From the NCBI GenBank assembly GCA_937959095.1, contig CALGLY010000171.1:1-6032 (forward strand): DNA of 6,032 nt, in the 5' to 3' direction. The translations under genes and the position numbers were made by a program. Shown here in pieces: positions 1 to 4,952 of this stretch. Origin of the DNA: an uncultured Saprospiraceae bacterium (GTDB taxonomy: Bacteria; Bacteroidota; Bacteroidia; Chitinophagales; Saprospiraceae). Below the pieces are notes generated by a model that was not told where the DNA came from, searched no databases, and saw nothing but the letters and a program-made list of their open reading frames with translations. Within the stretch, counting starts at the first letter, position 1. Every line of letters begins with the position of its first letter.

Positions 1-726
1 AATGATGATGGGCAAACTTGGGAAGACCGCTCTAGCAGCGAAATGATCTATTGGACGAAAGATGTCGTGCTAGATGCCTACGATGAAACCAATAGTACTT
101 GGTATGCAGGTGTATTTGATGGCTATAGTTCGCATCCTGCTACCCAAGATTTAGGAGGGCTTTTCAGGACAAAAGATAAAGGCGCAACTTGGAAAGAACT
201 GGGCAACTTCTATCGCGTAGAATCGGTCAGCATTCATCCTGAAAATTGTAATGTCATGTATGTCACTACGGAGTCGGAAGGGCTGTGGTACACCAATAAT
301 CTAAATGCTGATAACCCGACCTTTCAAATGCTTGAAAGTTATCCATTTCAGCAGCCACTACGTGTATTTTTCAATCCCAATAATCCTGATGATGTTTGGG
401 TGGCAAGTTACGGAAATGGCTTACGCAAAGGCAACCATGCTGAAACCGCAGAATGTGTATTGAGTAGTGTAGATGCGGCAGAAAATGCTTCCAATATTCG
501 GGTTTATCCTAATCCTGCAAGCGATCTAGTACATATAGATCTTCCAGCTATTGCTCCACTACAATTGAGTCTCTATGATGTATTAGGGAAACTAGTGTAT
601 ACAGAAACTATGCAAACTGCCGCTACTACTATTTCATTGCCTAGTCTAGCACAGGGCATTTATATTGTAGAGATAAGAGATGGAACAAGCTTGCTAAAGC
701 GGGAAAAAATTCAAGTGATAAATTAA
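1..726 (+). CDS. C-terminal part of an Asp-box (BNR/sortilin-like) beta-propeller protein with T9SS type A sorting domain (5' truncated by window)
   Basis: The frame is open from base 1, so the gene begins before the window; 241 residues are visible and the ATG at 43 is internal. The first residues, NDDGQTWE, form an Asp-box (S/T-x-D-x-G-x-x-W type), and a second, TKDKGATW, lies at visible residues 57-64. Asp-boxes mark blades of sialidase/sortilin-type beta-propellers. The stretch HPENCNVMYVTTESEGLWYT and the later NPNNPDDVWVASYGNGL repeat the blade pattern 'P.n...vyv.t...Gl'. From about residue 165 (IRVYPNPASD) to the end (KREKIQVIN) is a complete T9SS type A sorting domain with the usual LYDVLGKLV and GIYIVEI strands. 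Known for the family: such a domain sends the protein across the outer membrane and is then usually removed as the protein is released or anchored to the surface. Visible sequence gives no catalytic residues, so enzyme, adhesin or structural propeller cannot be separated. The total length is unknown. Confidence 0.88.
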   Translation, partial: NDDGQTWEDRSSSEMIYWTKDVVLDAYDETNSTWYAGVFDGYSSHPATQDLGGLFRTKDKGATWKELGNFYRVESVSIHPENCNVMYVTTESEGLWYTNNLNADNPTFQMLESYPFQQPLRVFFNPNNPDDVWVASYGNGLRKGNHAETAECVLSSVDAAENASNIRVYPNPASDLVHIDLPAIAPLQLSLYDVLGKLVYTETMQTAATTISLPSLAQGIYIVEIRDGTSLLKREKIQVIN

Positions 727-750
727 ATTTTGCTGCTTTTAAACTGATGA

Positions 751-790
751 GAGGAAATAGAGATTAACGTCTTTGTTTCCTCTTTTTTTT
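751..790 (+). terminator. Intrinsic terminator after the beta-propeller gene
   Basis: A 13-bp stem is formed by GAGGAAATAGAGA (751-763) and TCTTTGTTTCCTC (770-782), with two G-U pairs and a six-base loop TTAACG. Eight T residues (783-790) follow directly. It starts 25 bases after the stop codon at 724-726, the normal place for a Rho-independent terminator. The stem sequence resembles that of the terminator at 1892-1955 (shared GGAA(A)TAGAGA core). Confidence 0.85.
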
Positions 791-810
791 ATCCTAAGAA
801 CAACCATCAG

Positions 811-890
811 CCGTTCACTCATTAATTCTACCGTTCACTCATACACGCTCGATATTCCTTCCTTTTCCCGCATTTTTGAAATGTCAAACA
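811..890 (+). promoter_or_regulatory. Paired 20-bp-spaced direct repeats, candidate LytTR-type operator (copy 1)
   Basis: CCGTTCACTCAT occurs at 811-822 and again at 831-842, exactly 20 bp apart, or about two helical turns, so both copies face the same side of the DNA. A pyrimidine-rich stretch (857-869) and then TTTTGAAATGTCAAA (874-888) follow. The 80-bp block aligns without gaps to 1976-2055 with about 58 of 80 identical bases by hand count, highest in the repeats, the CCTTTTCC stretch and the TTTTGAAnTGTCAAA element. Known: LytTR-family response regulators such as BtsR and AgrA bind pairs of short direct repeats spaced about two turns apart, and BtsR sites have an ACC[GA]CT[CT]A core. The resemblance in sequence and spacing suggests, but does not show, this regulator type. 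Confidence 0.5.
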
Positions 891-908
891 GCAGCAATGC
901 TAAACAAT
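875..908 (+). promoter_or_regulatory. Candidate promoter for the small secreted protein pair
   Basis: TTTG at 875-878 could be a Bacteroidota -33 element, with TAAACAAT at 901-908 as a poor -7 element (consensus TAnnTTTG). In the second copy of the cassette, TTTG (2040-2043) and TA (2066) sit at exactly the same offsets, which supports the placement. Transcription would start near 913-916, giving a leader of only about 12-15 bases before ATG 928. The -7 match is weak. Confidence 0.35.
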
Positions 909-927
909 CATTTATAAAAAACACATT

Positions 928-1374
928 ATGAAAACGATCACTTTTTTTATCAGTATGCTAATCTGTACGCTCTTCTCTTTTTCCAGTTTGAATGCTCAAT
1001 ACAGTAAAGCTAATATGGCGAAGAAAAATACTAAAACCCAAGTGCAAGTCAATAAAGCAAGTGAAGTCTTTTTAAACTGGTCTACAGATTATGTAAAAAA
1101 TCTGCCATCAAGTAAGACAACGACAAGAGCTACAAGAACGACTAGAAGCGGACGAAACACACAATCTAGATTACCGACTTACAAAGCGCAAGTAGCAAGT
1201 GTCGCGCAACAACAACGGATTGGACAAAATAAATCAAATAGTTGTGCTGTCGCTTGTATTTATCAAGGAGCTGATCCCTATAAATGCACCAATTTTTGTG
1301 ATTGCGTTTATGTGCATGGAAATAATCCATTTGATTGTATTCAAAAATTTGTACAAAAAGCAAAAGCGAATTAA
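928..1374 (+). CDS. Small secreted cysteine-rich protein of unknown family with tandem CX3C-type repeat
   Basis: The 148-residue product has a Sec signal peptide (MKTITFFISM...SLNAQ, cleavage near residues 23-24). Residues 25-100 are basic and low in complexity, rich in Lys, Thr, Arg, Ser and Gln, with an Arg/Thr cluster at 64-77. The C-terminal part holds all six non-signal cysteines: C106, C110, C120, C124, C126 and C137. Two repeats are visible: C-x3-C-IYQGADPYK-C (106-120) and C-x3-C-DC-VYVHGNNPFD-C (120-137). Both read C-x3-C...[IV]Y...G-x-[DN]-P-[YF]-x-C. Twin CX3C motifs suggest a disulfide-stapled helical hairpin, but I recognise no family and no T9SS sorting domain is present. ATG 928 starts the signal peptide and follows an A-rich stretch (ATAAAAAACACATT) without a Shine-Dalgarno sequence, as is normal in Bacteroidota. 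It lies 69 bp before the next gene, with no terminator seen between, so co-transcription is likely. Confidence 0.8.
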   Translation: MKTITFFISMLICTLFSFSSLNAQYSKANMAKKNTKTQVQVNKASEVFLNWSTDYVKNLPSSKTTTRATRTTRSGRNTQSRLPTYKAQVASVAQQQRIGQNKSNSCAVACIYQGADPYKCTNFCDCVYVHGNNPFDCIQKFVQKAKAN

Positions 1375-1443
1375 GTAACGGTTAAAAAAGTATCTGCGTA
1401 CCTATTCAACACATATTTAAACCACTCATTAAAACATTCTATC

Positions 1444-1842
1444 ATGATTAAAACATTTTTATTTGCGGCATTTATTCTATGTTCTAGCAGCTTCGTTTTT
1501 CAGCCTCAAGAAAATCAAACTACAGCAATACCATCTGAAGCAATAGCAGAAGATGCTGGCCCGAAATGGGGCTATGGAATGATTGATATTGTGGAATCGC
1601 ACAGTAATAAAATATACATTCGGTGGCAAGGCACGAAGACTCAATCCTGTGCTAAAAATGATGATATTGCACTTACTGTGGAGAGTGTAGGCGGCAAAGA
1701 AGCTTTAGATAGAGCGTTCAATATTGCCTTAACTGCCCTACAAGCTAGAAAGCCATTGCGTGTAAAAATGGATGGCTGTATCGGCACTTTACAGAGAGGA
1801 ACTATTGTACAGATTTGTGCAAAATCAGATTGTTCTTATTAG
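1444..1842 (+). CDS. Small exported protein of unknown function, four cysteines
   Basis: This 132-residue protein begins with a hydrophobic signal sequence (MIKTFLFAAFILCSSSFVF, cleavage near residue 19-20). The sequence before C13 is FIL, which does not fit a lipobox, so a lipoprotein is unlikely. The mature part has a Ser/Glu/Ala linker (21-38), a beta-like stretch MIDIVESHSNKIYIRW (46-61), a helix rich in Ala and Leu (about 85-102), then PLRVKMDGC and TIVQICAKSDC. Cysteines at 69, 112, 125 and 130 could form two disulfides. The order 'strand - Ala/Leu-rich helix - [KR]pl.V..dgC - strand' resembles several families of small periplasmic proteins of unknown function such as DUF5992-type sequences. 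That is only a weak resemblance by eye. It follows the 148-aa gene by 69 bp and is followed by a terminator at 1892-1955, so the two probably form a bicistronic unit. Confidence 0.75.
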   Translation: MIKTFLFAAFILCSSSFVFQPQENQTTAIPSEAIAEDAGPKWGYGMIDIVESHSNKIYIRWQGTKTQSCAKNDDIALTVESVGGKEALDRAFNIALTALQARKPLRVKMDGCIGTLQRGTIVQICAKSDCSY

Positions 1843-1891
1843 AGACTAATAAACCATATTGATGGACTATACTTTTGTCCAAAACAAACGG

Positions 1892-1955
1892 TGGAATAGA
1901 GATAAAAACTGGATAATTTATAAATCCATTTTACCATCTCTATTCCATTTTTTTT
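1892..1955 (+). terminator. Intrinsic terminator after the small secreted protein pair
   Basis: A perfect 12-bp stem is formed by TGGAATAGAGAT (1892-1903) and ATCTCTATTCCA (1936-1947), followed by eight T residues (1948-1955). The 32-base loop holds an inner stem TGGAT (1910-1914) / ATCCA (1924-1928), extended by AAAA/TTTT with a bulge. It lies about 50 bases after the stop at 1840-1842. The stem shares its core with the terminator at 751-790. Confidence 0.83.
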
Positions 1956-1975
1956 GTCCTAAACTAAGCCCTTGG

Positions 1976-2055
1976 CCATTCGCTCATTACTCTGACCATT
2001 CGCTCATTCCAACCTAATCTTTCTTCCTTTTCCAGCACTTTTGAAGTGTCAAAGG
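1976..2055 (+). promoter_or_regulatory. Paired 20-bp-spaced direct repeats, candidate LytTR-type operator (copy 2)
   Basis: CCATTCGCTCATT occurs at 1976-1988 and 1996-2008, again exactly 20 bp apart. TTCTTCCTTTTCC (2021-2033) and CTTTTGAAGTGTCAAAG (2038-2054) follow at the same distances as in copy 1 (811-890). Between the copies, the two repeat units carry the same pair of substitutions (G to A and A to G) in both units. This suggests that the repeat units changed together and that their identity to each other matters. The second unit is preceded by GA, giving the ACCATTCG form close to the known ACC[GA]CT[CT]A sites of LytTR regulators; binding itself is inference. Confidence 0.5.
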
Positions 2056-2073
2056 ACATAAGGAATATTGAAA
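2040..2073 (+). promoter_or_regulatory. Candidate promoter for the fibre-like protein / astacin unit
   Basis: TTTG at 2040-2043 is followed after 22 bases by TATTGAAA (2066-2073), at the same offsets as in the copy at 875-908. The -7 element matches TAnnTTTG poorly. If it is used, the transcript carries a leader of about 145 bases before ATG 2225, containing the structures at 2092-2142 and 2156-2174. Confidence 0.35.
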
Positions 2074-2091
2074 TAAAACGACTAAAAGCTT

Positions 2092-2142
2092 CTCCTCATA
2101 AAGGGGGATATTTTAGCATTCCTCTTTTAGGGGGATTTATAG
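2092..2142 (+). repeat. Two tandem ~27-bp units with TCCTC...AGGGGGAT dyads
   Basis: TCCTC-ATAAA-GGGGGAT (2093-2109) and TCCTC-TTTTA-GGGGGAT (2120-2136) are offset by 27 bp and both continue into T/A-rich sequence ending in TAGC or ATAGC. Each unit can fold on itself: TCCTC with GGGGG in the first, and ATTCCTC (2118-2124) with GGGGGAT (2130-2136) in the second, including G-U pairs. Alternatively AAAGGGGGAT (2100-2109) can pair with ATTCCTCTTT (2118-2127). This G-run/C-run style resembles short dispersed intergenic repeats seen in many Bacteroidota and cyanobacteria. It could be a remnant of such a repeat or a leader structure. Confidence 0.5.
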
Positions 2143-2155
2143 CTGACTTATCCAC

Positions 2156-2174
2156 AGCACCTTTGTAAGGTGCT
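2156..2174 (+). other. Short perfect hairpin in the leader of the fibre-like gene
   Basis: AGCACCTT (2156-2163) and AAGGTGCT (2167-2174) form a perfect 8-bp stem with a three-base loop TGT. No T run follows, so it is not a standard terminator for the plus strand. It lies 50 bases before ATG 2225, in the presumed 5' leader. Confidence 0.5.
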
Positions 2175-2224
2175 TAATACAACAGCGTTATTAAAAATAA
2201 TTTATCACTACTAAATTGAAAACA

Positions 2225-3304
2225 ATGAAAAATTTACAAATTACACTAACATTCGCTATCGCATTTTTCTTGATCTCAACTACGGCTATGGCGCAAGATT
2301 GGAACCTCAACTCAAGTGGCTTCTTGACTACTACAAATGCAAGAGTAGGTATCGGACTTACGAATCCAGATCAAAAGCTTCATGTATCAGCCAACAATGC
2401 TTATGCACAACTAAAACTACAACGTACAGGTAATCATGCTGGCTCTACCTATCTAGGTGGCAGCGAATATGGACTGACTGTAGGACGTTTCATTAACCAA
2501 AATGTAGATGCAGGTGAATATAAAATAGACTTCGTAGTCAATAGAAATGGAAGAGTGGGTATTGGCACAAAAAGCCCTGCTATGCCCTTACATGTAAATT
2601 CTAGTACGCCTGATAAAGGCTTGGTAGTATCAGCCGTTGGCGTTAGCGAAAAAGTTTATTTACAAGTAGCTGCTGGTAACTATGGCTATTTACAATTGGG
2701 AGGACAAACAAAGTTGAGAGGTAATGGAAAATCTTCATCTTTTGGAGGTAGCGTTGGAATTGGAACATCATCTCCGAAGCAACGCTTATCTATCCAAGCG
2801 ACGCGTCCAAGAATAGCTTTGGTAGATAATGCAAATGATGCTGGGGTTATAGAATTTCATGAAGAGACAAATCAAATCCGATTGCAATTTTGGAAAAGTG
2901 CAGGCAGTCAATATAACAAAACGATGATGAGCTTAGACGGCGATTCAGGAGGCGTAGGCATCGGAACGGATAATGTACCTAGCGGATACCGCTTTGCAGT
3001 AGATGGCAAGGCAATTGTGGAAGAACTGAAAGTGCAACTCTCTCAAAATTGGGCAGATTATGTATTTCAAGATGATTATGATTTAAAATCGTTGGAAGAA
3101 GTAGAACAAACTATCGAAGAAAGAGGACACCTACATAACATTGCTTCCGCAGCAGAAATCGAAGCAGCAGGTGGTATTGAAATAGGTGATATAACGGTGA
3201 ATCAGCAAGAGAAAATTGAAGAATTATTCTTGCACCTCATTGAGTTGAATAAGGAAGTAAAAGCCTTACGGCAAGAGATTAAAGATCTCAAATCTTCAAA
3301 GTAA
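2225..3304 (+). CDS. Secreted GIGT-repeat, tail-fibre-like protein with C-terminal coiled coil
   Basis: The 359-residue protein starts at ATG 2225. An in-frame TTG at 2216 adds only three residues and is not needed, because the signal peptide (MKNLQITLTF...TTAMAQ, cleavage near 23-24) begins at the ATG. Four copies of the [RS]VGIGT-x-[SN]-P motif, the first as VGIGLTNP and the last as VGIGTDN, lie at about 41, 111, 177 and 233. The first three run into 'LHV' or 'LSI' strands (KLHV, PLHV, RLSI), and the fourth into RFAVDGKAIVEEL. This repeat is typical of the beta-rich, trimeric fibre-like proteins widespread in Bacteroidota. The conserved tail 'NWADYVF..DYDL.SLEEVEQ.I.E.GHLHNI' (about 275-315) is followed by a heptad-rich helix (about 328-356) suited to oligomerisation. 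The SDxRLK motif of autocleaving S74 chaperone domains is absent. There is no T9SS sorting domain. It is probably co-transcribed with the astacin 87 bp downstream. The role, adhesin or structural fibre, is inference. Confidence 0.88.
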   Translation: MKNLQITLTFAIAFFLISTTAMAQDWNLNSSGFLTTTNARVGIGLTNPDQKLHVSANNAYAQLKLQRTGNHAGSTYLGGSEYGLTVGRFINQNVDAGEYKIDFVVNRNGRVGIGTKSPAMPLHVNSSTPDKGLVVSAVGVSEKVYLQVAAGNYGYLQLGGQTKLRGNGKSSSFGGSVGIGTSSPKQRLSIQATRPRIALVDNANDAGVIEFHEETNQIRLQFWKSAGSQYNKTMMSLDGDSGGVGIGTDNVPSGYRFAVDGKAIVEELKVQLSQNWADYVFQDDYDLKSLEEVEQTIEERGHLHNIASAAEIEAAGGIEIGDITVNQQEKIEELFLHLIELNKEVKALRQEIKDLKSSK

Positions 3305-3325
3305 ACTCCTTATTAAATTATTCAT

Positions 3326-3376
3326 TTTTTCTTATTGGCTGAATATGCTCTAAACATATTCAGTCGATAAGAAAAA
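3326..3376 (+). other. 22-bp intercistronic hairpin just before the astacin start
   Basis: Arms 3326-3347 (TTTTTCTTATTGGCTGAATATG without its last two bases) and 3355-3376 pair over 22 bp with two G-U pairs and a seven-base loop CTCTAAA. The right arm ends 15 bases before ATG 3392. No T run follows the right arm on either strand, since the flanking T and A runs are themselves part of the stem. It therefore lacks the usual form of an intrinsic terminator. It may act as a processing site, a block to 3' exonuclease, or a control on translation of the downstream gene. Confidence 0.65.
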
Positions 3377-3391
3377 CTAAAAATTAGAAAA

Positions 3392-4834
3392 ATGAAACCG
3401 CGCAATATATACATGACTATACTAACCCTTATTACATTTCTATCTACTTTTAATAACCGTGCTTTTGCTCAAGATATTCGAGAAACAAAAATACAGTTCT
3501 CCTCTACAGAGGAAGCAAGATATATGGAAGTAGAAGTGAAAAATGGCTTAGTCTTCTTTGGTGGCGATATTATGCTTGGCACAGAAGAAGAGATATTCAG
3601 TGAAATAGAATCTCGTGGTGTTGGTGTCAATAGATTAGACAAACTTTGGTATGGCGGCGTTGTGCCTTACGTTATTGAAAACGGACATCCCTATGCCGAT
3701 GATATTTTAGCGAGTATTGCATTGATTAATAGAGATACAAAAATTGAATTAATCCCTAAAACCCAACAGACAATTCATTATATCAAGTTTGTACACGAAG
3801 ATGGTTGTTGGTCGGAGGGAATCGGAATGCAAGGAGGAATGCAAAAAATATCTATTGGCGATGATTGCGTAGGTGCCATAGCACACGAAATAGGGCATGC
3901 TGTTGGATTGCACCACGAACAAACAAGAAGTGATCGGGACAATTATGTTACTATTCATTGGGAGAATATACGATCAACAAAATCGCATAATTTTCAGAAA
4001 TATAACCAAGGAAGAGATATAGGCCCTTACAATTATACTTCGGTGATGCACTATGGGGAATATTACTTTGGTTGTTATTATGATTGTCCAAATACAAACG
4101 ATTCTTGTTCCGACGATCATTGTGAAACAAATGATTGCGATGGATGTAGTAAAAAGCAGACGATAAGTCTAAAACCAAATGCGCCTGCTGGTGTACGGAT
4201 TGGATATAGAGGACATTATAATGCAGGCGATATTGCTGCAATCAATAATCTATATGATGAATATTGTTTGGTGGAAGACAATGTAGTGATTACTCATAAT
4301 GAATATCGAGCACCTGCTTATTCTACGGGTGGACATAGTGGATATACAAGAGTAGTCAATATAAATGGTGCTTCTACTACTATAAGTCACGCTATCCCTG
4401 TTACTTGGAAAGCAGGCTCCGATATTATCCTCAATCCAGGATTTCATGCTTCAGCAGGCAGCTATTTTCATGCCCATATCGTAGATGAATGCTATGGTGG
4501 AAGCAATATGGAAGGAGAGGATGATAATACAGAACTCCATGATGATACAAGGGAACCTATCGCACCAGAAACAGCGATGGAAGTAACAACCACACCGAAC
4601 CCATTCTATGACAATCTGACGATTACGATTGCTAGTAATACGCCTAAAAAAGCTAGTGTCCGCTTAATGAATATGGTCGGTCAAACGATCCGAACACTTG
4701 ATTATGAACTTCAAACAGGGGAGAATCACATGAAATTTGATGGATTAGAATTGCTTCCTGCTGGTGTGTATATCGTTGCGGTGTCTAGTGAGCATTACAA
4801 CAGAACCTTTAAAGTACTCCATATCGGTTCTTAG
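3392..4834 (+). CDS. Secreted astacin-family (M12A) zinc metalloprotease with 3-coathanger stack and T9SS type A sorting domains
   Basis: The 480-residue zymogen has a signal peptide (MKPRNIYMTI...RAFAQ, cleavage near 26-27). The prosegment contains FGGD (56-59), matching the FxGD 'aspartate switch' by which astacin propeptides bind the catalytic zinc. The catalytic domain starts near W86 ('LWYGGVVPYVI'). It has C139/C159 (equivalent to crayfish astacin C64-C84), the zinc motif HEIGHAVGLHHE (H165, E166, H169, H175) running into RSDRDNYV, and the Met-turn SVMHY (M219, zinc-ligand-type Y221). It ends near DIAAINNLYDEYC (C292). A six-cysteine Asp/Asn-rich segment (228-252) replaces the short loop that normally follows the Met-turn. 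Residues about 296-367 ('VTWKAGSDIILNPGFHASAGSYFHAHI') match the 3-coathanger stack domain common in T9SS cargo. After an acidic linker, residues 398-480 (TPNPFYDNLT ... GVYIVAV) are a T9SS type A sorting domain. Expected role: outer-membrane export, then secreted or surface proteolysis. The substrate is unknown. Confidence 0.95.
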   Translation: MKPRNIYMTILTLITFLSTFNNRAFAQDIRETKIQFSSTEEARYMEVEVKNGLVFFGGDIMLGTEEEIFSEIESRGVGVNRLDKLWYGGVVPYVIENGHPYADDILASIALINRDTKIELIPKTQQTIHYIKFVHEDGCWSEGIGMQGGMQKISIGDDCVGAIAHEIGHAVGLHHEQTRSDRDNYVTIHWENIRSTKSHNFQKYNQGRDIGPYNYTSVMHYGEYYFGCYYDCPNTNDSCSDDHCETNDCDGCSKKQTISLKPNAPAGVRIGYRGHYNAGDIAAINNLYDEYCLVEDNVVITHNEYRAPAYSTGGHSGYTRVVNINGASTTISHAIPVTWKAGSDIILNPGFHASAGSYFHAHIVDECYGGSNMEGEDDNTELHDDTREPIAPETAMEVTTTPNPFYDNLTITIASNTPKKASVRLMNMVGQTIRTLDYELQTGENHMKFDGLELLPAGVYIVAVSSEHYNRTFKVLHIGS

Positions 4835-4839
4835 AAATC

Positions 4840-4877
4840 TATCTAATTCAGGGACAATTTCGTCCCTGAATTAGATA
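4840..4877. other. Perfect 16-bp hairpin between convergent genes
   Basis: TATCTAATTCAGGGAC (4840-4855) and GTCCCTGAATTAGATA (4862-4877) form a perfect 16-bp stem with a six-base loop AATTTC, starting five bases after the astacin stop codon. No T run follows on either strand. As it lies between convergent genes, it may end or protect transcripts from both sides, but it is not a standard intrinsic terminator. Confidence 0.65.
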
Positions 4878-4880
4878 CAA

Positions 4881-4944
4881 TTAGGCAACGTATAAGAATA
4901 AACTAGACAATTTTAGACTAGGTGTTTTTCGTACATTGCCTTAA
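4881..4944. other. Imperfect long inverted repeat between convergent genes
   Basis: TTAGGCAACGTA (4881-4892) pairs with TACATTGCCTTAA (4932-4944) through 11 base pairs with one bulge and one mismatch. The intervening 39 bases hold two CTAG tetramers. The right end also contains a small ATTGC-CTTAA-GCAAT dyad (4935-4949), just beyond the stop of the minus-strand gene. It may form the 3' end of the minus-strand transcript, but a T run suited to termination is missing. Confidence 0.3.
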
Positions 4945-4952
4945 GCAATTCC

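Noticed and set aside
1166..1363. Minus-strand open frame opposite the 148-aa secreted protein
   Set aside because: The plus-strand frame has a signal peptide and an ordered cysteine repeat, whereas the antisense product has neither.
1444..1500. Possible lipoprotein signal in the 132-aa protein (cysteine at residue 13)
   Set aside because: The residues before the cysteine, FIL, do not fit the L-[AS]-[GA]-C lipobox; an ordinary signal peptide is the better reading.
2148..2156. TTATCCACA, a perfect DnaA-box consensus
   Set aside because: It is a single copy with no cluster of further boxes, and no origin-type AT-rich unwinding array or dnaA/dnaN gene is nearby. A 9-mer of this kind occurs by chance many times in a genome.
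2216..2224. TTG start for the fibre-like protein
   Set aside because: The ATG three codons later begins a standard signal peptide, and the TTG has no supporting ribosome-binding signal.
2990..3304. Peptidase S74 autocleaving chaperone domain at the end of the fibre-like protein
   Set aside because: The SDxRLK motif with its catalytic Ser/Lys is not present; only the general 'fibre plus coiled coil' layout is shared.
3749..4447. Three minus-strand open frames inside the astacin gene
   Set aside because: They lie wholly opposite a coding region with clear protease motifs and encode no recognisable domains; they are antisense shadows.
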